Assembly (NCBI GenBank): GCA_037176905.1
Contig: JBBBWG010029721.1
Coordinates: 2,457-51,930, forward strand
DNA: 49,474 bases
Direction of reading: 5' to 3'
From: Azolla pinnata
Taxonomy: Eukaryota > Streptophyta > Polypodiopsida > Salviniales > Salviniaceae
Part shown: piece by piece, positions 1 through 11,471 of the stretch
Numbering within the stretch: the first letter of the stretch is position 1
Layout: every line of letters starts with the position of its first letter
The notes under the pieces: model-generated
Databases searched by the model: none
Told to the model about the DNA's origin: nothing
Seen by the model: only the letters and a program-made list of their open reading frames with translations
Program-made: the position numbers and the translations under genes

Positions 1-1046
1 GGACGGACGATATACGTGCAATGCATGTCCCGACTAGGATATGGCCCAGAAACCACCACCTCCTCCTCCTGTGGTCTTGTGTAGACAGCAACAGGAATTG
101 ATTGATCAAGAGTTTGACACTGTGAGAGAGAGAGAGAGAGAGAGAAAGCTGGATCGAGGTTTTGATTGATTCGGATCGTTCACCGCAAGCTCCCTGTTTT
201 CTCACTTCAGCAACACAACAATCTCCCCGAACAGCAAGTACCAGCCGACCGACAATCGCACTGTCGAGCACGCATGGGCCGAATATATGGTGGTGTTGCT
301 GCATCCCCCTAGAGCCCATACAGCTCGCAACATTATCGAACGACTTCTGATGGATCTCTCGAGAAACCGACAAGCAAATCTTCCATATCAACGTATGACG
401 ATACAAAAGCAAAGAAAGACATCAGTAGTTTGATCCATACGCTATGCAGTTTGATCCATACGCCATGTTGGAAGCGATCCCAGCTTATTAGCACTACTAG
501 CAAGGGTGATCTAACAAACAAGGAACTGTGATTGAAACCGACACACCTTAAGGGTGATTAACAGGAACAGCGACGAGTCGCTAGGCCGACATGCTTCCTT
601 GGTTGAGATTAACAAGAGCCCGCATGCTTAATCGAGATACAAACGCGGTGTGATTCAGGATTAGATCTCAACCCCGACTTGAGGGTGAACAAATTGAATC
701 GAATCGAATCAAATTTCAGGGAGCGAAAAAGGGGCAAGAATGAATCCTATCCACAATACGCCGTGCTCCGATAGGCAAGGGATTAGCCACAACATGTCGT
801 GATCCGACAGGCGAGGGATTAAGGATTAGCCACAACATGTCGACAACGACGGCAGGAGGCAGTCGATTAGAGCCACGACCAAGCGTCTCATTCATTGCTC
901 TTGCGCGAATTCAGTGGAGTAGGGCAAGCAGCGAGCGATCGAGCGAGAGCCACGGGGGAAGCTCTGTGGATCGATCCATCACTCCCACAGCCATATTCTG
1001 GCTGCGAATGTGTATATATACACAACAAAGCAAGCAAGAAATTCAG
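1..1046. other. Intergenic 3' flank of the fucosyltransferase gene
   Basis: I see no convincing gene here; the short open frames match nothing I recognise. The stretch holds a GA microsatellite at about 125-143, a small direct repeat containing TTTGATCCATACGC at about 428-465, and a duplicated block at about 766-840 that repeats GGGATTAGCCACAACATGTC. The part next to 1047 would be the 3' UTR and terminator of the minus-strand gene. Confidence 0.5.
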
Positions 1047-2803
1047 TCAATACCCGAAAGAGCTCAAGCCGCGGCGGTTGTCGGTGGTGGGTGTTGGCAT
1101 CATTGGGTCGATGGGGAAGAGCTGGAGGCCCCAGTCGACATCGGGGCAATGGCGGACGTAGGGCAAGACGCGGCCGGTGTCGCCGCCGCGGTCGCGGTCG
1201 CACTCGTAGTAAGGCGGGGCATGGAAGCAGGGATCCGAGGAGAGCGCCCGAGAGCAAGGAGGCGCAGCATCGGCGCTGTCATTGGCATCGGAGCGGGCGA
1301 GGAGGATCAAGGGCTTGATGCCGGCGAGGCCCGCGGCGACGTAGCCGAACGTCGACATGGGGCTGGTGACGAGCTCGTCGCAGAGCGAGAGGAGGCAGAT
1401 CTCGGCCCAAGCCTGCGCGTTGTGGCGCGGCGCGTCCGAGTTCTGGTGGATCTCGTGGCTCGGCTGCCCGACCCGGACGCGAGGTCCGGAGGCAGCTTCG
1501 GGGCCCGAACCCAATCCCGAACCTGATCCCGAACCCGAACCTGATCCCGAACCCGACCCCGAACCCGATCCCGAAGCGGAGTAGAGCGACGAGATGTGCT
1601 CGTAGTAGTCGGGCAGCAGCGACGTGATGACGACCGAAGTGTCGGGGAAGGCGCCCGAAAGAGGCCCATTCCCAGGGCCCGAAAGAGGCCCACCACTTCC
1701 GGGGCCCGGAAGCGGCGGCGGCGGCAAGACCCGGTTCGCGACGGCGCAGGCCACGATGCGGGCGGCCAGCTTCGGGTCAGCCACGGGCGGGTGCGCGAAC
1801 GTCCGGACCTGCACACCGAGCCTAAGGTTCGGCCTGCCCGAACCTAAGCCCGAGCCCGAGCCCGAACCCGAACCCGAGCCCGAACCCGAACCCGAACCCG
1901 AACCACCCGCCAGATGCTGCCCGTGGAGACGCACCACCTGCGTCCACACCGCGTCCGCGGGCGCGAACAGGTACCGCGCCACGTGGTGGAAGCCGGCCTC
2001 GGGCCGCGGGAAGAGCCGGCCGAGCTCCGCGCGGAACGCGCGCACGTACAGGTGCAGCGAGGGCACGAAGTAGAGGTTGGAGCGGAGGACGAGCCACGGG
2101 ACGGGCGCGAGCGCGCGCTGCTCGGCGCCGCAGAAGAAGAGCTTGTCGAAGAAGCCGTAGTCGTGCATGAGGTGGACGTAGGACACGTCCTTGGGCGGCC
2201 ATTTGTGCGCCCGCGGTTCTTGCCCGGACATTGGGCCGGACATTTCCTCGGGCCCGGACATCGGGCCGGGCCTCTCGGTCCCGGGCCTCGTCCGCTTCGG
2301 TACCGAGCCTACGCGGCCCTTCTCGAGATCCAGCCCGAACCTGCGCCCCGAGCCTCCCCCGAGCCTCCCCGCCTTCTCCGCCAAGCCTGCCGGCATCACC
2401 CACGTCGCGTTCCGGCCCGGGAACGGCTCGCACACGAGCTCCGCCGTTCCCGCCGCTCCTTCTCCCCCGAGCAGCAGCACCCTCCCCGTCAGCAGCGCGT
2501 ACACGAAGCTCGCGGCTATGGAGATCAGCCTGTTCCCGAGCCCGCTGTTCGCGACCCACACGACGTACTTGCATTCCTCTTCTCCGTCCTTCGATGATGA
2601 TGATGATGATGATGATGATTCTGCATCTCGATCCTCCTCCTTCGACGATGACGCCGACGATTCTGCTTCTCGATCCTCCTCCTTCGATGACGATGAGGAT
2701 TCTGCTTCTCCATCCTCCTCCTTCGATGACGATGAGGATTCTGCTTCTCGATCCTCCTCCTTCGATGATGATGATGATTCCGCGTCTCCATCCTCCTCCT
2801 TCC

Positions 2804-2834
<31 letters not shown>

Positions 2835-3892
2835 GGACTCTGCGTCTCGATCCAACGCCTCCTTCAGGAGCCGCGCCCTCCTCTCGAACGCCCTCGTTCC
2901 CGGCCCGCACCTCCGATGCCGCTCCTCGTACTCCCTCAGCTTCCTCACCAGATGCTCCGATGGCTGCTGCTGTTGCTGCTGCTCCTGATCGTGATTATGA
3001 TGCTGATGATGCAGATTGCGCTTGGATCTGTACCTGTGAATCTCGCCCCTGCTCTTGCACCGCTCCGTGTCCGATTCCTCCGATATGAGCCCTCCCAGCG
3101 TGAAGTCGTCCCTCGCATCGTGGCTATGGCGATGCCGATGCTCGTGCTCATGCTGATGCTCGTGCTCATGCTGATGATGCTCCATCGCTGCATGGATGAA
3201 GGGGAGATGTTTTAGGGTTTTCTCGCAAAAGCCATCGCCGGTTTTTCTTTCTCTCTCTCTCTCTCTCCGAGCAAGCCCAAAGAGACTAACCAGGTCCTGC
3301 TACACAAACCCTAAAATGAGGCTCTTTGCTGCCACGGTAGATAGAACGAAAGGAAGAGCGGAAAGCAGAGAGATCCTTAAAGACAAAAAATCAAGGTCCT
3401 GCTGCAGAAACCCTGAATGAGTCTCTTTGCTGCCGCGGTAGAAAAGGAAGGGAATGAAGCAGAAAGCAGAGAGATCCTTCTGGGTGGGAGAAGGACACGC
3501 AGACAAAATGCAAGCGGGAAGGAAGCGGGAAACTCACATTGTGGATCCGCAGGGGAGGCTGTCGATGGAGAAGGCGAGGACCACAGCAGCAAGGTCGTGG
3601 AGGAGAGGTGCGGAAGGAGGAGGAGGAGGAGAGCTCCCATGAGGGCGAGCAGCGTCCAGAAGCGGGGGGCGGGCTTGTTGGAATGGCTATGGCGGAGCTT
3701 CTCCTGCGAGGCGGCGGCGGCGGCGTCGTCTTCTTTGCAGGGATCGTCGGCGTGCGGGCCATGGCGGAGGTGATGGAGGCCGGCGCCGGGGAGGAGGAAG
3801 GAGGAAGCACAGAAGAAGGGGCTGCGCTTCTTCCTGGGCCTGGCGATGGCGAAGGCGAGCTGCAGCTCGCCGCCATCTCTGCTCTGCTCCAT
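1047..3892 (-). CDS. Xyloglucan-type alpha-1,2-fucosyltransferase, GT37 family (two exons, 831 aa)
   Basis: Predicted Golgi enzyme transferring fucose from GDP-fucose to a cell-wall galactoside such as xyloglucan. Exon 1 is 3892-3538 and exon 2 is 3187-1047. The GTGAGT donor and ATGCAG acceptor join in frame through a TCG codon. Exon 1 gives an Arg/Lys-rich cytosolic stretch and one hydrophobic anchor at residues about 78-104 (ALLLLLL core), the expected type II Golgi topology. Exon 2 carries family landmarks: KYVVWVANSGLGNRLISIA, CEPFPG, HLMHDYGFFDKLFFC, the nucleotide-sugar motif LGVQVRTF, STFGYVAAGLAGIKP and CSRALSSDPCFHAPPYYEC. Arabidopsis FUT1 is about 558 residues; this protein is much longer because of a His/Gln-rich stem, Ser runs alternating with KEED-type acidic motifs, and two Ser-Gly tracts inside the catalytic region. 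Very GC-rich. Family sure; acceptor substrate inferred. An unspliced start at 3185 would lack the membrane anchor. Confidence 0.88.
1502..1577 (-). repeat. Hexanucleotide tract coding for Ser-Gly repeats (second tract in the protein)
   Basis: On the plus strand this is repeated CCCGAA/CCCGAT/CCCGAC. On the coding strand it reads as about a dozen Ser-Gly dipeptides after the SSLYSAS segment and before GPRVRVGQPSHE. It stays in frame and lies between conserved GT37 blocks, so it is probably a surface loop expansion. Confidence 0.9.
1837..1905 (-). repeat. Hexanucleotide tract coding for Ser-Gly repeats (first tract in the protein)
   Basis: A second array of CCCGAA/CCCGAG units codes for about ten Ser-Gly dipeptides. 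It sits just before the nucleotide-sugar motif LGVQVRTF, between the stem-like HGQHLAGG segment and the catalytic core. It has the same unit family as the tract at 1502-1577 but occupies a separate site, so the two expansions arose independently or were exchanged by conversion. Confidence 0.9.
2593..2836 (-). repeat. Compound GAT-type repeats coding for Ser runs and acidic motifs
   Basis: Alternating ATG-ATG-ATC type triplet tracts and a 48-60 bp unit (TCTCGATCCTCCTCCTTCGA) code for repeated blocks of five or more serines followed by KEEDREAE-like acidic motifs. They lie in the stem region before the first GT37 motif. Ser/acidic runs of this kind are potential phosphorylation or O-glycosylation targets; that is inference only. 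Confidence 0.85.
3188..3537 (-). other. Intron 1 of the fucosyltransferase gene
   Basis: A 350-bp intron. The donor GTGAGT (3537-3532) and acceptor ATGCAG (ends at 3188) are near consensus. A CTAAAAC branch-like site and a pyrimidine-rich CATCTCCCCTTC stretch precede the acceptor. It contains a direct repeat of a TGCTGC...ACCCTGA/ACCCTAA block (around 3296-3320 and 3398-3420) and a CT microsatellite at 3250-3268. Confidence 0.75.
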
Positions 3893-4100
3893 AGCTCGTT
3901 CTTCTTCGTCTTCTTCTTCTTCGTCTTCGAGGAAGACGAAGAAGAAGAAGAAGAAGAAGAAGAAGGAGCTGGTTTCACACTTGTCCGGTGGCCACCGACC
4001 CAATGTCCGGTTTCACACCTGTCCGCGATCCCGGTGTCCGGTTTCACACTTGTCCGCGACCCCTTGCTCTCAATGTCCCCGTTCACACCCGTTTCTGCTC
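3893..4100 (-). promoter_or_regulatory. 5' leader and proximal upstream region with TTC tract and 35-60 bp tandem repeat
   Basis: Directly upstream of the start codon at 3892 is a GAA/TTC tract (about 3898-3966, TTC on the coding strand). Beyond it are four degenerate copies of a unit containing TCCGGTTTCACACTTGTCC between about 3968 and 4095. GAA/CTT tracts near transcription starts are common in plants. No TATA box was confidently placed. Confidence 0.4.
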
Positions 4101-6530
4101 CAGAAACTCGCCCAGAACCTGGGATTTCCAATCCATGACCTTTCTCCGAAGCTGACCCGATTCGGGCAACATCGACAGAATACGCCGCTCTGGAATCTTC
4201 TCAGTACCCGCAGAATCGGGGTTTTCGGGCCGTGTTCCTGCGGAGCGCCGCGCGAGCGCTGTTTTCTGTTCGGGGGCCCTCTTGCTCCCTGCTCTCTGCA
4301 GAACTCTGTCCCAGATCCCTGCGACTCCATGCCTGACCTGACCTTCCCTCCGAAGATGCCTCAAAACATCGACGGAATCGGCACCTGTTCTGCTCCGGGG
4401 CCTTTGCCGTATATATCCGCCCACCGTTCCTGCTTCGCGCCCCGGAGACGGATCTCGGCCGCGTTAAATGTCGAGAGCTGCCTGCAGATCTGGTGGGGAA
4501 GATGCGATCTCCGTGCCGGAATGCCGTTGTTTCCTTCTTTCGCTCTAGCCTTCTGTCTTTCTTTCTCGCGCCGATCTGCTCGAACATGCAGCAAAGGATT
4601 CTTCTGTCGAAACGGTTCTTTGGGCGCCCAGACCAGCAAACAAGCGGAGTACTACTACTGACCAGGGCCCCCATGTACTGTGTTCTCGCTTCCGGCGCCT
4701 TTCCAGAGGATCGGGGGCTTGCAGAAAGAAGCTTAAGAAATCTTTGCAGAAGAGCTCCCAGACAAATCTGTCGTCCGACTTTTTTTTACTGGCACGTGGT
4801 CCTTTCCTCTGGCGACGAGCTTTCGGTGCCTCTCGCCGCAGTCGTCGATCTTCCCTTTTAGAAAGCTCGCGCACCTACAACCGGACTCGAGTCTCCTCTG
4901 AGAACATGGAGAAGAAGTGTCATCTCGTGCAACTGCGTTGGGTTGATAGCCTCTAAAATCGATCTGACTCTGCAGAGTCGTTGGCCGAAACCATATGAAT
5001 CTTTAGCAGAAGGTACTGGAGTCATGTGCAAACAAACTTTTTTTTTAAAAACATGATGCCCATATATATAATTGTTACAACCGACAATTCATCGTAAGAT
5101 CATGATTCTTGTTTGTATTCATGATCGACAACTAATCCATAAGACCTTTATAACTAATCCGGTAGTGGTTACTATGATTTATTATAATTTTACTCATACA
5201 TTTCAAATAGTAAATCAATGGGATAATTTACCTGCTGTATGACATTAGAATGTGAACATTGAAACTGCATTCAGCTACTAATTGGTTAAGATCTTTGATT
5301 GCATTAACATCCGAATATATTAAGAATTACACCTTGAATTAAGGTAATCATCTAAGGTTTAGGTAAACAATAATACGTATCAAGTCGATTAAATATAATC
5401 AGCACTCACCATTTAACTGTAGGGTAATTCATAATGCAAATCGAATCACAATCCAATGAAATTATTGACTTAAATCATCACCATCGAAGTGTGAGGTGAC
5501 TAGCAAAACATATCAGGCCAATTTACTAGAAACAAAAAATAATGGAGGGGAGCCCAAATACGAGTCGTCTCCAAACTTGAAAGCACATGCCAATTCAAGC
5601 AACCAACGGAAAGAAATTCTCTCGGATATGGAACGTAAGATTGGCACCCATCGACTCTACAACCCATGTGGTTCATTTGGAAGCGGCGCTGCAAACAACT
5701 ATAGCTGGCACTTGTGAGCCGAATGTAGAAATGGTTATACTCATTTGACAAGAATTAGCACGGAACCTTTAAGGCAATCTAGAATATGCAAACAAGATGC
5801 GTTAGGAGTCCTGCAAAACTTGGGACTCTAGTCCCTTTTAATCAGAGAAGGGGAGGTGTGCTAAGTTGGATCTACCATCCTCTCCATTGGTTATTTCCTC
5901 ATCCCATTTCTTAAATAGAGTGAAATCAACATGCGTTTTGCAAGAACACATGTTGATGTTCTTGACGACATTCCTAGACACCATACCACAACGTGTCTCG
6001 TATTGATTGAAGGGACGTACATGGGGTTACTGTTAGTCACTCTTAACTGCTAGATCCAAATTTGTCAAGAATCTAAGCCCAGATGGTATGTGCATTTTGG
6101 TGTCAAGATGGTTCAGGCCATACTACAGTTTGCATTCGTCTCATATTTGTATCCATGTCATTTCTACAGTTTGCTGCACGAGTCTTTTGCGAGAAGACCA
6201 CAGCAATGAACGCGGTTTGGTTGGGCTCTACACAGGAAGCGACTAACGGTTAGAAACATGCCTTCTCAGCTGTACAAACCATCAAATCGCCTAGCTATCT
6301 AGTCCGATCTGGAACTAGATGGGCTTGCAGATTCATGGCAACATCTTCGGGTTGGGGAAGGGGATCAGAGGTTGATCCATCCAATCGGACAAGACAAACA
6401 AACACAAATTCGGAGGATTTCCAGGCGAAAGGGCTCAAATACGCCACTAATTCAATCAAGCGAACCAGGGCTACGAGCATCGATCCAAAAGGCCCGACAA
6501 AATCGATGTTCATAGATAGTTCTTCAGAAT
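4101..6530. other. Intergenic region between the fucosyltransferase and DUF3531 genes
   Basis: About 4100-4960 is GC-rich with several overlapping open frames on both strands but no recognisable protein domain; it may be distal promoter or an unidentified transcript. From about 5030 the sequence becomes AT-rich with no codon structure I can see. The TCCGAAG...CATCGAC(A/G)GAAT phrase occurs twice (4144-4182 and 4352-4380), suggesting an old local duplication. Confidence 0.4.
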
Positions 6531-7300
6531 TGAATTGATTTCAAATCAAATTTGGGGTTTTCCTACATTTGTACATCAGAAGCGAGCTGAATTGGATCTA
6601 ATTCCAAAATCCATTTTCGGTTTTTTTTTTTCCTTGGTACAAATTCGCGAAGCAAGTCGTAAGCATCAATCTGAAAGGCCTTGCAAAATTGATGATCGAA
6701 TTTGTTCAAAATTGAACTGATTTCAGATCAAATCTGGGGTTTTCCTACATTTGGACATCTGAAGTGAGCTGAATTGGATCTGATTCCAAATCGCATTTCC
6801 GTTTTTTACATTGATAGAAATTCGTGAAGCAAGTCATAAGCATCAATTTGAAAGGCCTTGCAAAATCAATGATCAAATCAGTTTAGAATCGAACTGATTT
6901 CAGATCAAAGTCGGGGTTTGCCTACATTTGGACATAAGAAGTGAAATGAATGGGATCTAATTCCAAATCAAAATTGGGGGTTCTCCTTGGGACAAATTTG
7001 CGAAGCCAGACATAAGCATCGATTCGAAAGGCCCTGCAAAACCAATGATCAGATTTGTTCAGAACCGAGCCGATTCCGAATCAAATCTGGGTTTTTTCCA
7101 CTGCATGTGGGAACATCATAATCGAATTGAATCAGATCCGATTCCAGATCAAATCTAGGTATTTCTTTTCCTCGGCACGAATCTGCGAAGCCAATGTCGC
7201 AAGATTTGTTCAGAAAATGAGCAGAATTCTTCAAATCAAAATTGGGGGTTTTCCGACATCTGGGAAACACAGAAATTGAAGTTCCGATTCAGGTCGAATT
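6400..7300 (+). repeat. Tandem array of ~177-bp units upstream of the DUF3531 gene
   Basis: Four to five degenerate units follow one another, each with TGATTTCAGATCAAATCTGGGG, a CCTACATTTGGACAT stretch, GAATTGGATCTGATTCC, then GAAGCAAGTCATAAGCATC and GAAAGGCCTTGCAAAA. The TGATTTC phrase (or its CGATTCC variant) recurs at 6536, 6718, 6895 and 7071, giving periods of 182, 177 and 176 bp. A shortened unit ends near 7270. Each unit also has an internal half-repeat. It forms the upstream region of the gene starting at 7427. Confidence 0.8.
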
Positions 7301-7426
7301 TCTTTGGCACACACACGCACACACAGATTTTGCAGGGAGGAATCGGAGACGATGAGTCGAGCTATGGCGGATTGATTCGTCGACCTGCGACATCACGACA
7401 GGCTCAGAGAGGTTTAGGGTCGAGCT

Positions 7427-7842
7427 ATGGCGCTTCTTTCCTCCGCCTCCTCTTTCTCGCCTCCTTCTGTTCCTTGCACTGCGGCGTTCCTCCATTCCTT
7501 CCCCCCTTCACCTTCGCTTCCCAACTCCATCTCCAAGGCCAGGCTCTTGTCATCGCCCAATCGGATCCCGAACGACGACGACTTCCGCCCGTCCGCTGTT
7601 CACGCCCACGCTTCTCAGAGAGTAGAATTTTCCAGCCCTTTCAACGACGGCGGCGACGACGACTACGAAGAAGAAGAAGGTATGCGTGGTCGCTCCAAGT
7701 CCATGGCTTTGCCAGCTGTTTCTTCTTCAATGCTGTTCTTCCATAGGCTGTTTATATATACTAAGGGGTGGAATTCATCTTTAGTTTTAAGCATGAACCT
7801 GGAGAAATGGATGCTTCTTGGATAGCATAGTACGAAGAACAC

Positions 7843-7874
<32 letters not shown>

Positions 7875-9913
7875 ATGAAGGTTTTAACTTCTTTTCTGAT
7901 ACTGATTAGGGTTTATGCTTTGTCTCGAGAAGTTTCCGAGTTACATGGTTTTGGGCCGTGCCTATACTTTTTTATTATTTAGGGTTGCGTGTTCATGAGT
8001 CTTTGAATGGAAGATTTGTGTGCCAAGTGAACTAGATGTAAAGATAACGACCGAAGTTGCAGTTTCCGAGCTCTATAACAGTTTAGGTCCAGGTCTTAGG
8101 TTTCAGACTAAACGGCTCTACTTCCGGTTGTGATCGCGGTTTTGGTCTTAGGGTCCAGGGATGATGGTTGTCTATCTGAATACCTCCACACTAGGCATGC
8201 CGATGGTCTTGATTTTAGGGCTCAGGGATTACAGGCAATGTGAAGCCCCAATAGATGTTTAGATCTGTATCGTGTATTCGGAAGAGCGTATGCATGCTCA
8301 TTCATATATGCATTAATTTTGCTTCAGCTCTCAGGGTTAGGCAATATTGTTTCATTTCAGGGCCATATGGAGTCCCAATAGATGTTTTAGGCTTTTAGAG
8401 TTATGGTATAGGCAGTATATGCTTTGTGGAGCTTTTAGGTTTGAGGGTTTACAGATTGTTAGACATGTGGTCTCCCAATAGATTTTGTATCATATTCAAT
8501 CATCATATGCTTATTCTTATATGCATTCAATTTACTTCGGTTTGTAGAGTTAAATTGTATAGATTGATCACATTTTTTTCTCTCCACGTTTCCGATTTGG
8601 GTCACTGTAACTATTCTCCAATATTGGTTTTGTTTTTCTGGGTGTAGTGAACTTCGAAGGAATACCATCGCTTCCTCCCTCGAAAGGCTGTCTTGAGATA
8701 GTCATCAACAATGATATCATCCAAAGATTGGATTTATCACCTGCTCATGCAATCTTGAGAGGCTATGCTTGCCAAATAAGTGAGACAAACATAACGCAGA
8801 CCCGTCTTTTGGTTAATTTTTGAAATTCTCTTCGGATATTGTTTAGAACCATTTCCAAAACTTGGGAGAGAAGATTAGGGGAATTGAAAAATTGTGCTGG
8901 TTCTCATTGCAGGGGTTTTTCATTTGAAAACTTTTCAGGTGATGGTGATGCACATTCAAGTGAGCCCATGAAAGATCCGAAGGTGCTTCTGCAGAAAATG
9001 ATCAGATTTGTAATAAATTATGAGCGTGAAGATCCAAATGATATGCGTGAGCTCTCAGAGATACCTGAGATAAGGCTATGGTTTGTCAGGCTCGATGGTG
9101 CCTATCCTTGGCTTCCCATTGTATTGGATTGGAGAGGAGGGGAGCTTGCTCGGTATGCAGCAATGCTAGTACCACATGAGGTTTGTCTTGAAACGAGTCT
9201 TTCATGTTGCGTTAAACACACATGGAAAGAAGCTTTAACCATTGCCTGCCGTGATGATATGTATGCATTCATGATTTTGCTTTGAAAAGCTGACATCGAG
9301 GGTTCTTCAACAGAATCTTTCTCGACTCAAAACATTGAAAGACACACACATTGTATGCATGCCTTTACGGTGAACAATTTGTTGCACCAGTAATGTATGC
9401 ATCATTAATGGATGTACACAGATTGAGAATAGCGATTAACCATGCTAATTAACGGTCAGATAGGCGCCTGTGTTTTGTTTGGGAATTTTTTCATTCATTC
9501 TCCAGTAAGCTTACCCAACCAAGAGAGTAATTGTATCAGTAATGCATGCAGTTTTGGTGGATGTAAATGGATTGAGAATAGCGGCTAGATAAGCTACTGG
9601 CCGAATAAACTTGCGTATTTATTAACCGACTTTTTTCACTCAATCTTGTTCAATTGGGAGAGTGGAAATCTTCTTTTTTCTTTTGCATATCAATATCTAA
9701 TCTTTTATATCGTTTGCTCACCAGATGAGCAGGAAAACAGGTATCGTTTTCAACCCAGAGGCACTCGAATTGTTTGCCATGAACAAACTGTTTACAGTTT
9801 ATTCGTGGCTGGAATCCATCGATGTGAGTAAAGCTGATGCTCGGGTCGGTGACATGCTGCGGATACTTGGGTTTAAAGTGGAAGAAGAACTCTTCGTGAT
9901 ATTGAGAACCTGA
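7427..9913 (+). CDS. Chloroplast DUF3531-family protein (four exons, 271 aa)
   Basis: Exons are 7427-7679, 8648-8779, 8939-9180 and 9725-9913; the reading frame is kept at every join and the total is 816 nt. The first ~60 residues are Ser/Pro-rich with few acidic residues, like a plastid transit peptide, followed by an acidic DDDYEEEE stretch. The mature part shows DUF3531 landmarks: CLEIVINNDIIQRLDLSP, FVINYEREDPNDMRELSE, IPEIRLWFVRLDGAYPWLP, VLDWRGGELARYAAMLVPHE and GIVFNPEALELF. It resembles the Arabidopsis At4g29400 type. The molecular function of the family is unknown. The 3' end of exon 2 is the least certain boundary, because the donor ATAA|GTGAGA lacks the usual AG; a different donor would change a few residues. 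It starts at the first ATG in good context (AGCTATGGCG). Confidence 0.85.
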
Positions 9914-11471
9914 TGATGAGATGCATTCGAGCTCAACTGCAGCCTTCGATGACGCAGCAATCAAAATGGGTTTTCATCTTTTGATTAATTCGTTCCTAGC
10001 ATCGCTCACAAGTTGGGGATCATTGGGAGCAAAAACGTTAACGGAAAACCAGTACATTGGGATCTTCTCCTTGTTGAGGAGCTGTAAAAGGAATGCCTTT
10101 TGTATGCTTATTGTAAATGATTTCCTGGCGATTGATTCATTAAAATGTTATTCGAGAGAAGTATTCTTGTGGACGCATGCAATTCTGAGAATTCCTCGTG
10201 GGAAATGCGATGCTCGTATGGGCTCAAATTATGAGCAATCTATACTTGACACGAATACTTTTGGGCTCAAAGTAAGCTCCTCATTCATTTAATCAACTAT
10301 TTTTTGGAATGACTTCTCGTCTTCGTTCCTCAATCATGGATAGCTATGTTAAAATCCTATTGTTGTCTATTGACGTTATGGAATCGTCTCGATTGCTAAT
10401 TGAACACCCTGAATTCCTTCACTCTATTATTCAACAAGAATTCTTTAGCTATTTAATTCGTCCTTTGCACCTTGCTAAACAATCTCCACATAAATACAAA
10501 CAACATCTAATCTATTGTATTATGATTCTTTTTTCACGTCACATTTAGCTTGCTGCGGAAATCCATGGTCTTGTTCATGAGTGTTTACGGGAAATGTCGA
10601 ATTTAAAGGTCCAATCCAGCAGCCGTTGGGTCAGGGCACACCAGCAAAGTTGGGAAAAAAACAATGCGACGAGAAGGGGCACGAATGATCTAGCAAGTTT
10701 TCTAAGGGGACAGGACGGGTGCAGGCGGTTATCGAGGGTAAAGTGTAGGGCCTCACGGTTGCTGATCAAGCAAAAGGATATCGACAAAGCCCAGTGAGCA
10801 AGCAGTGCGATAAGCAAGCCGCGGTATGGCGTCAATCTAGTAAGTAATGTCGGGGTCTACATGCTCAAGCTGATAAGCGATGCCAGATCGACAACTGCTC
10901 GGGTCTATAAGATCGAGGTCCGATCTCGCAGCTCTCGACAGAGCACACAGACAGAGCAAGCAGCAGAAGCCGGATCTGGTACAGGTTTTGTAAACAGGGA
11001 ACAAGAAAAAAAGCTTAAAACCTTCATGGATGGATTGCTGGGAAGACTCATGTGAATCTTACTGAGCTTTTGACCTAAGAACACAAGAGAGAAGGTTCCC
11101 CAACATGTATGTATCTCTCTCTCTCTCTCTATATATATATATACAGACATAGCCATGTCCTTTCATTTGCTTTGCTTCTAAAACACCAACTACAGATAGG
11201 GTAACACAAAAGTATTGAAGCAAGAAGAAGGAAGAAGAAGAAGAAGAAGAAGAAAGAAGAAGAAGAAGAAGAAGAGAAGCAGCAGAAGCTTGGTTCTGCT
11301 CCGCCTGATCTGATCGACCCACCATCGATTCAGACCCTCTCCGCCGTCGCCGCCCCAAACCCACCTGGGGTTCCCTCCTCTGCTATGATATGTCCGTTCG
11401 AATCCTCCTGAGAATCCCCCCGTCCACAGCTATTTCGCGCAGAGCAGCGTTCTTCTAGGGTTCCCGCGAGC
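9914..11471. other. Intergenic region and 5' leader of SF1
   Basis: It holds the 3' end of the DUF3531 transcript, then about 600 bp with open frames that match nothing I know. The 10560-10990 stretch has a different, GC-richer composition and resembles a repeat or old transposon fragment without coding domains. A CT/TA microsatellite lies at 11116-11142. A GAA tract at about 11222-11276 lies in the probable 5' leader of SF1. Confidence 0.4.

Noticed and set aside
1822..3088. Long open frames on both strands overlapping the fucosyltransferase exon
   Set aside because: They are shadows created by GC-rich codons and triplet repeats (Ile, Met, His or Arg runs) and contain no known domain; the minus-strand 712-codon frame carries all the GT37 motifs.
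9921..10292. 123-codon frame after the DUF3531 gene
   Set aside because: No homologue recognised, composition like surrounding non-coding DNA, and it probably overlaps the 3' UTR.
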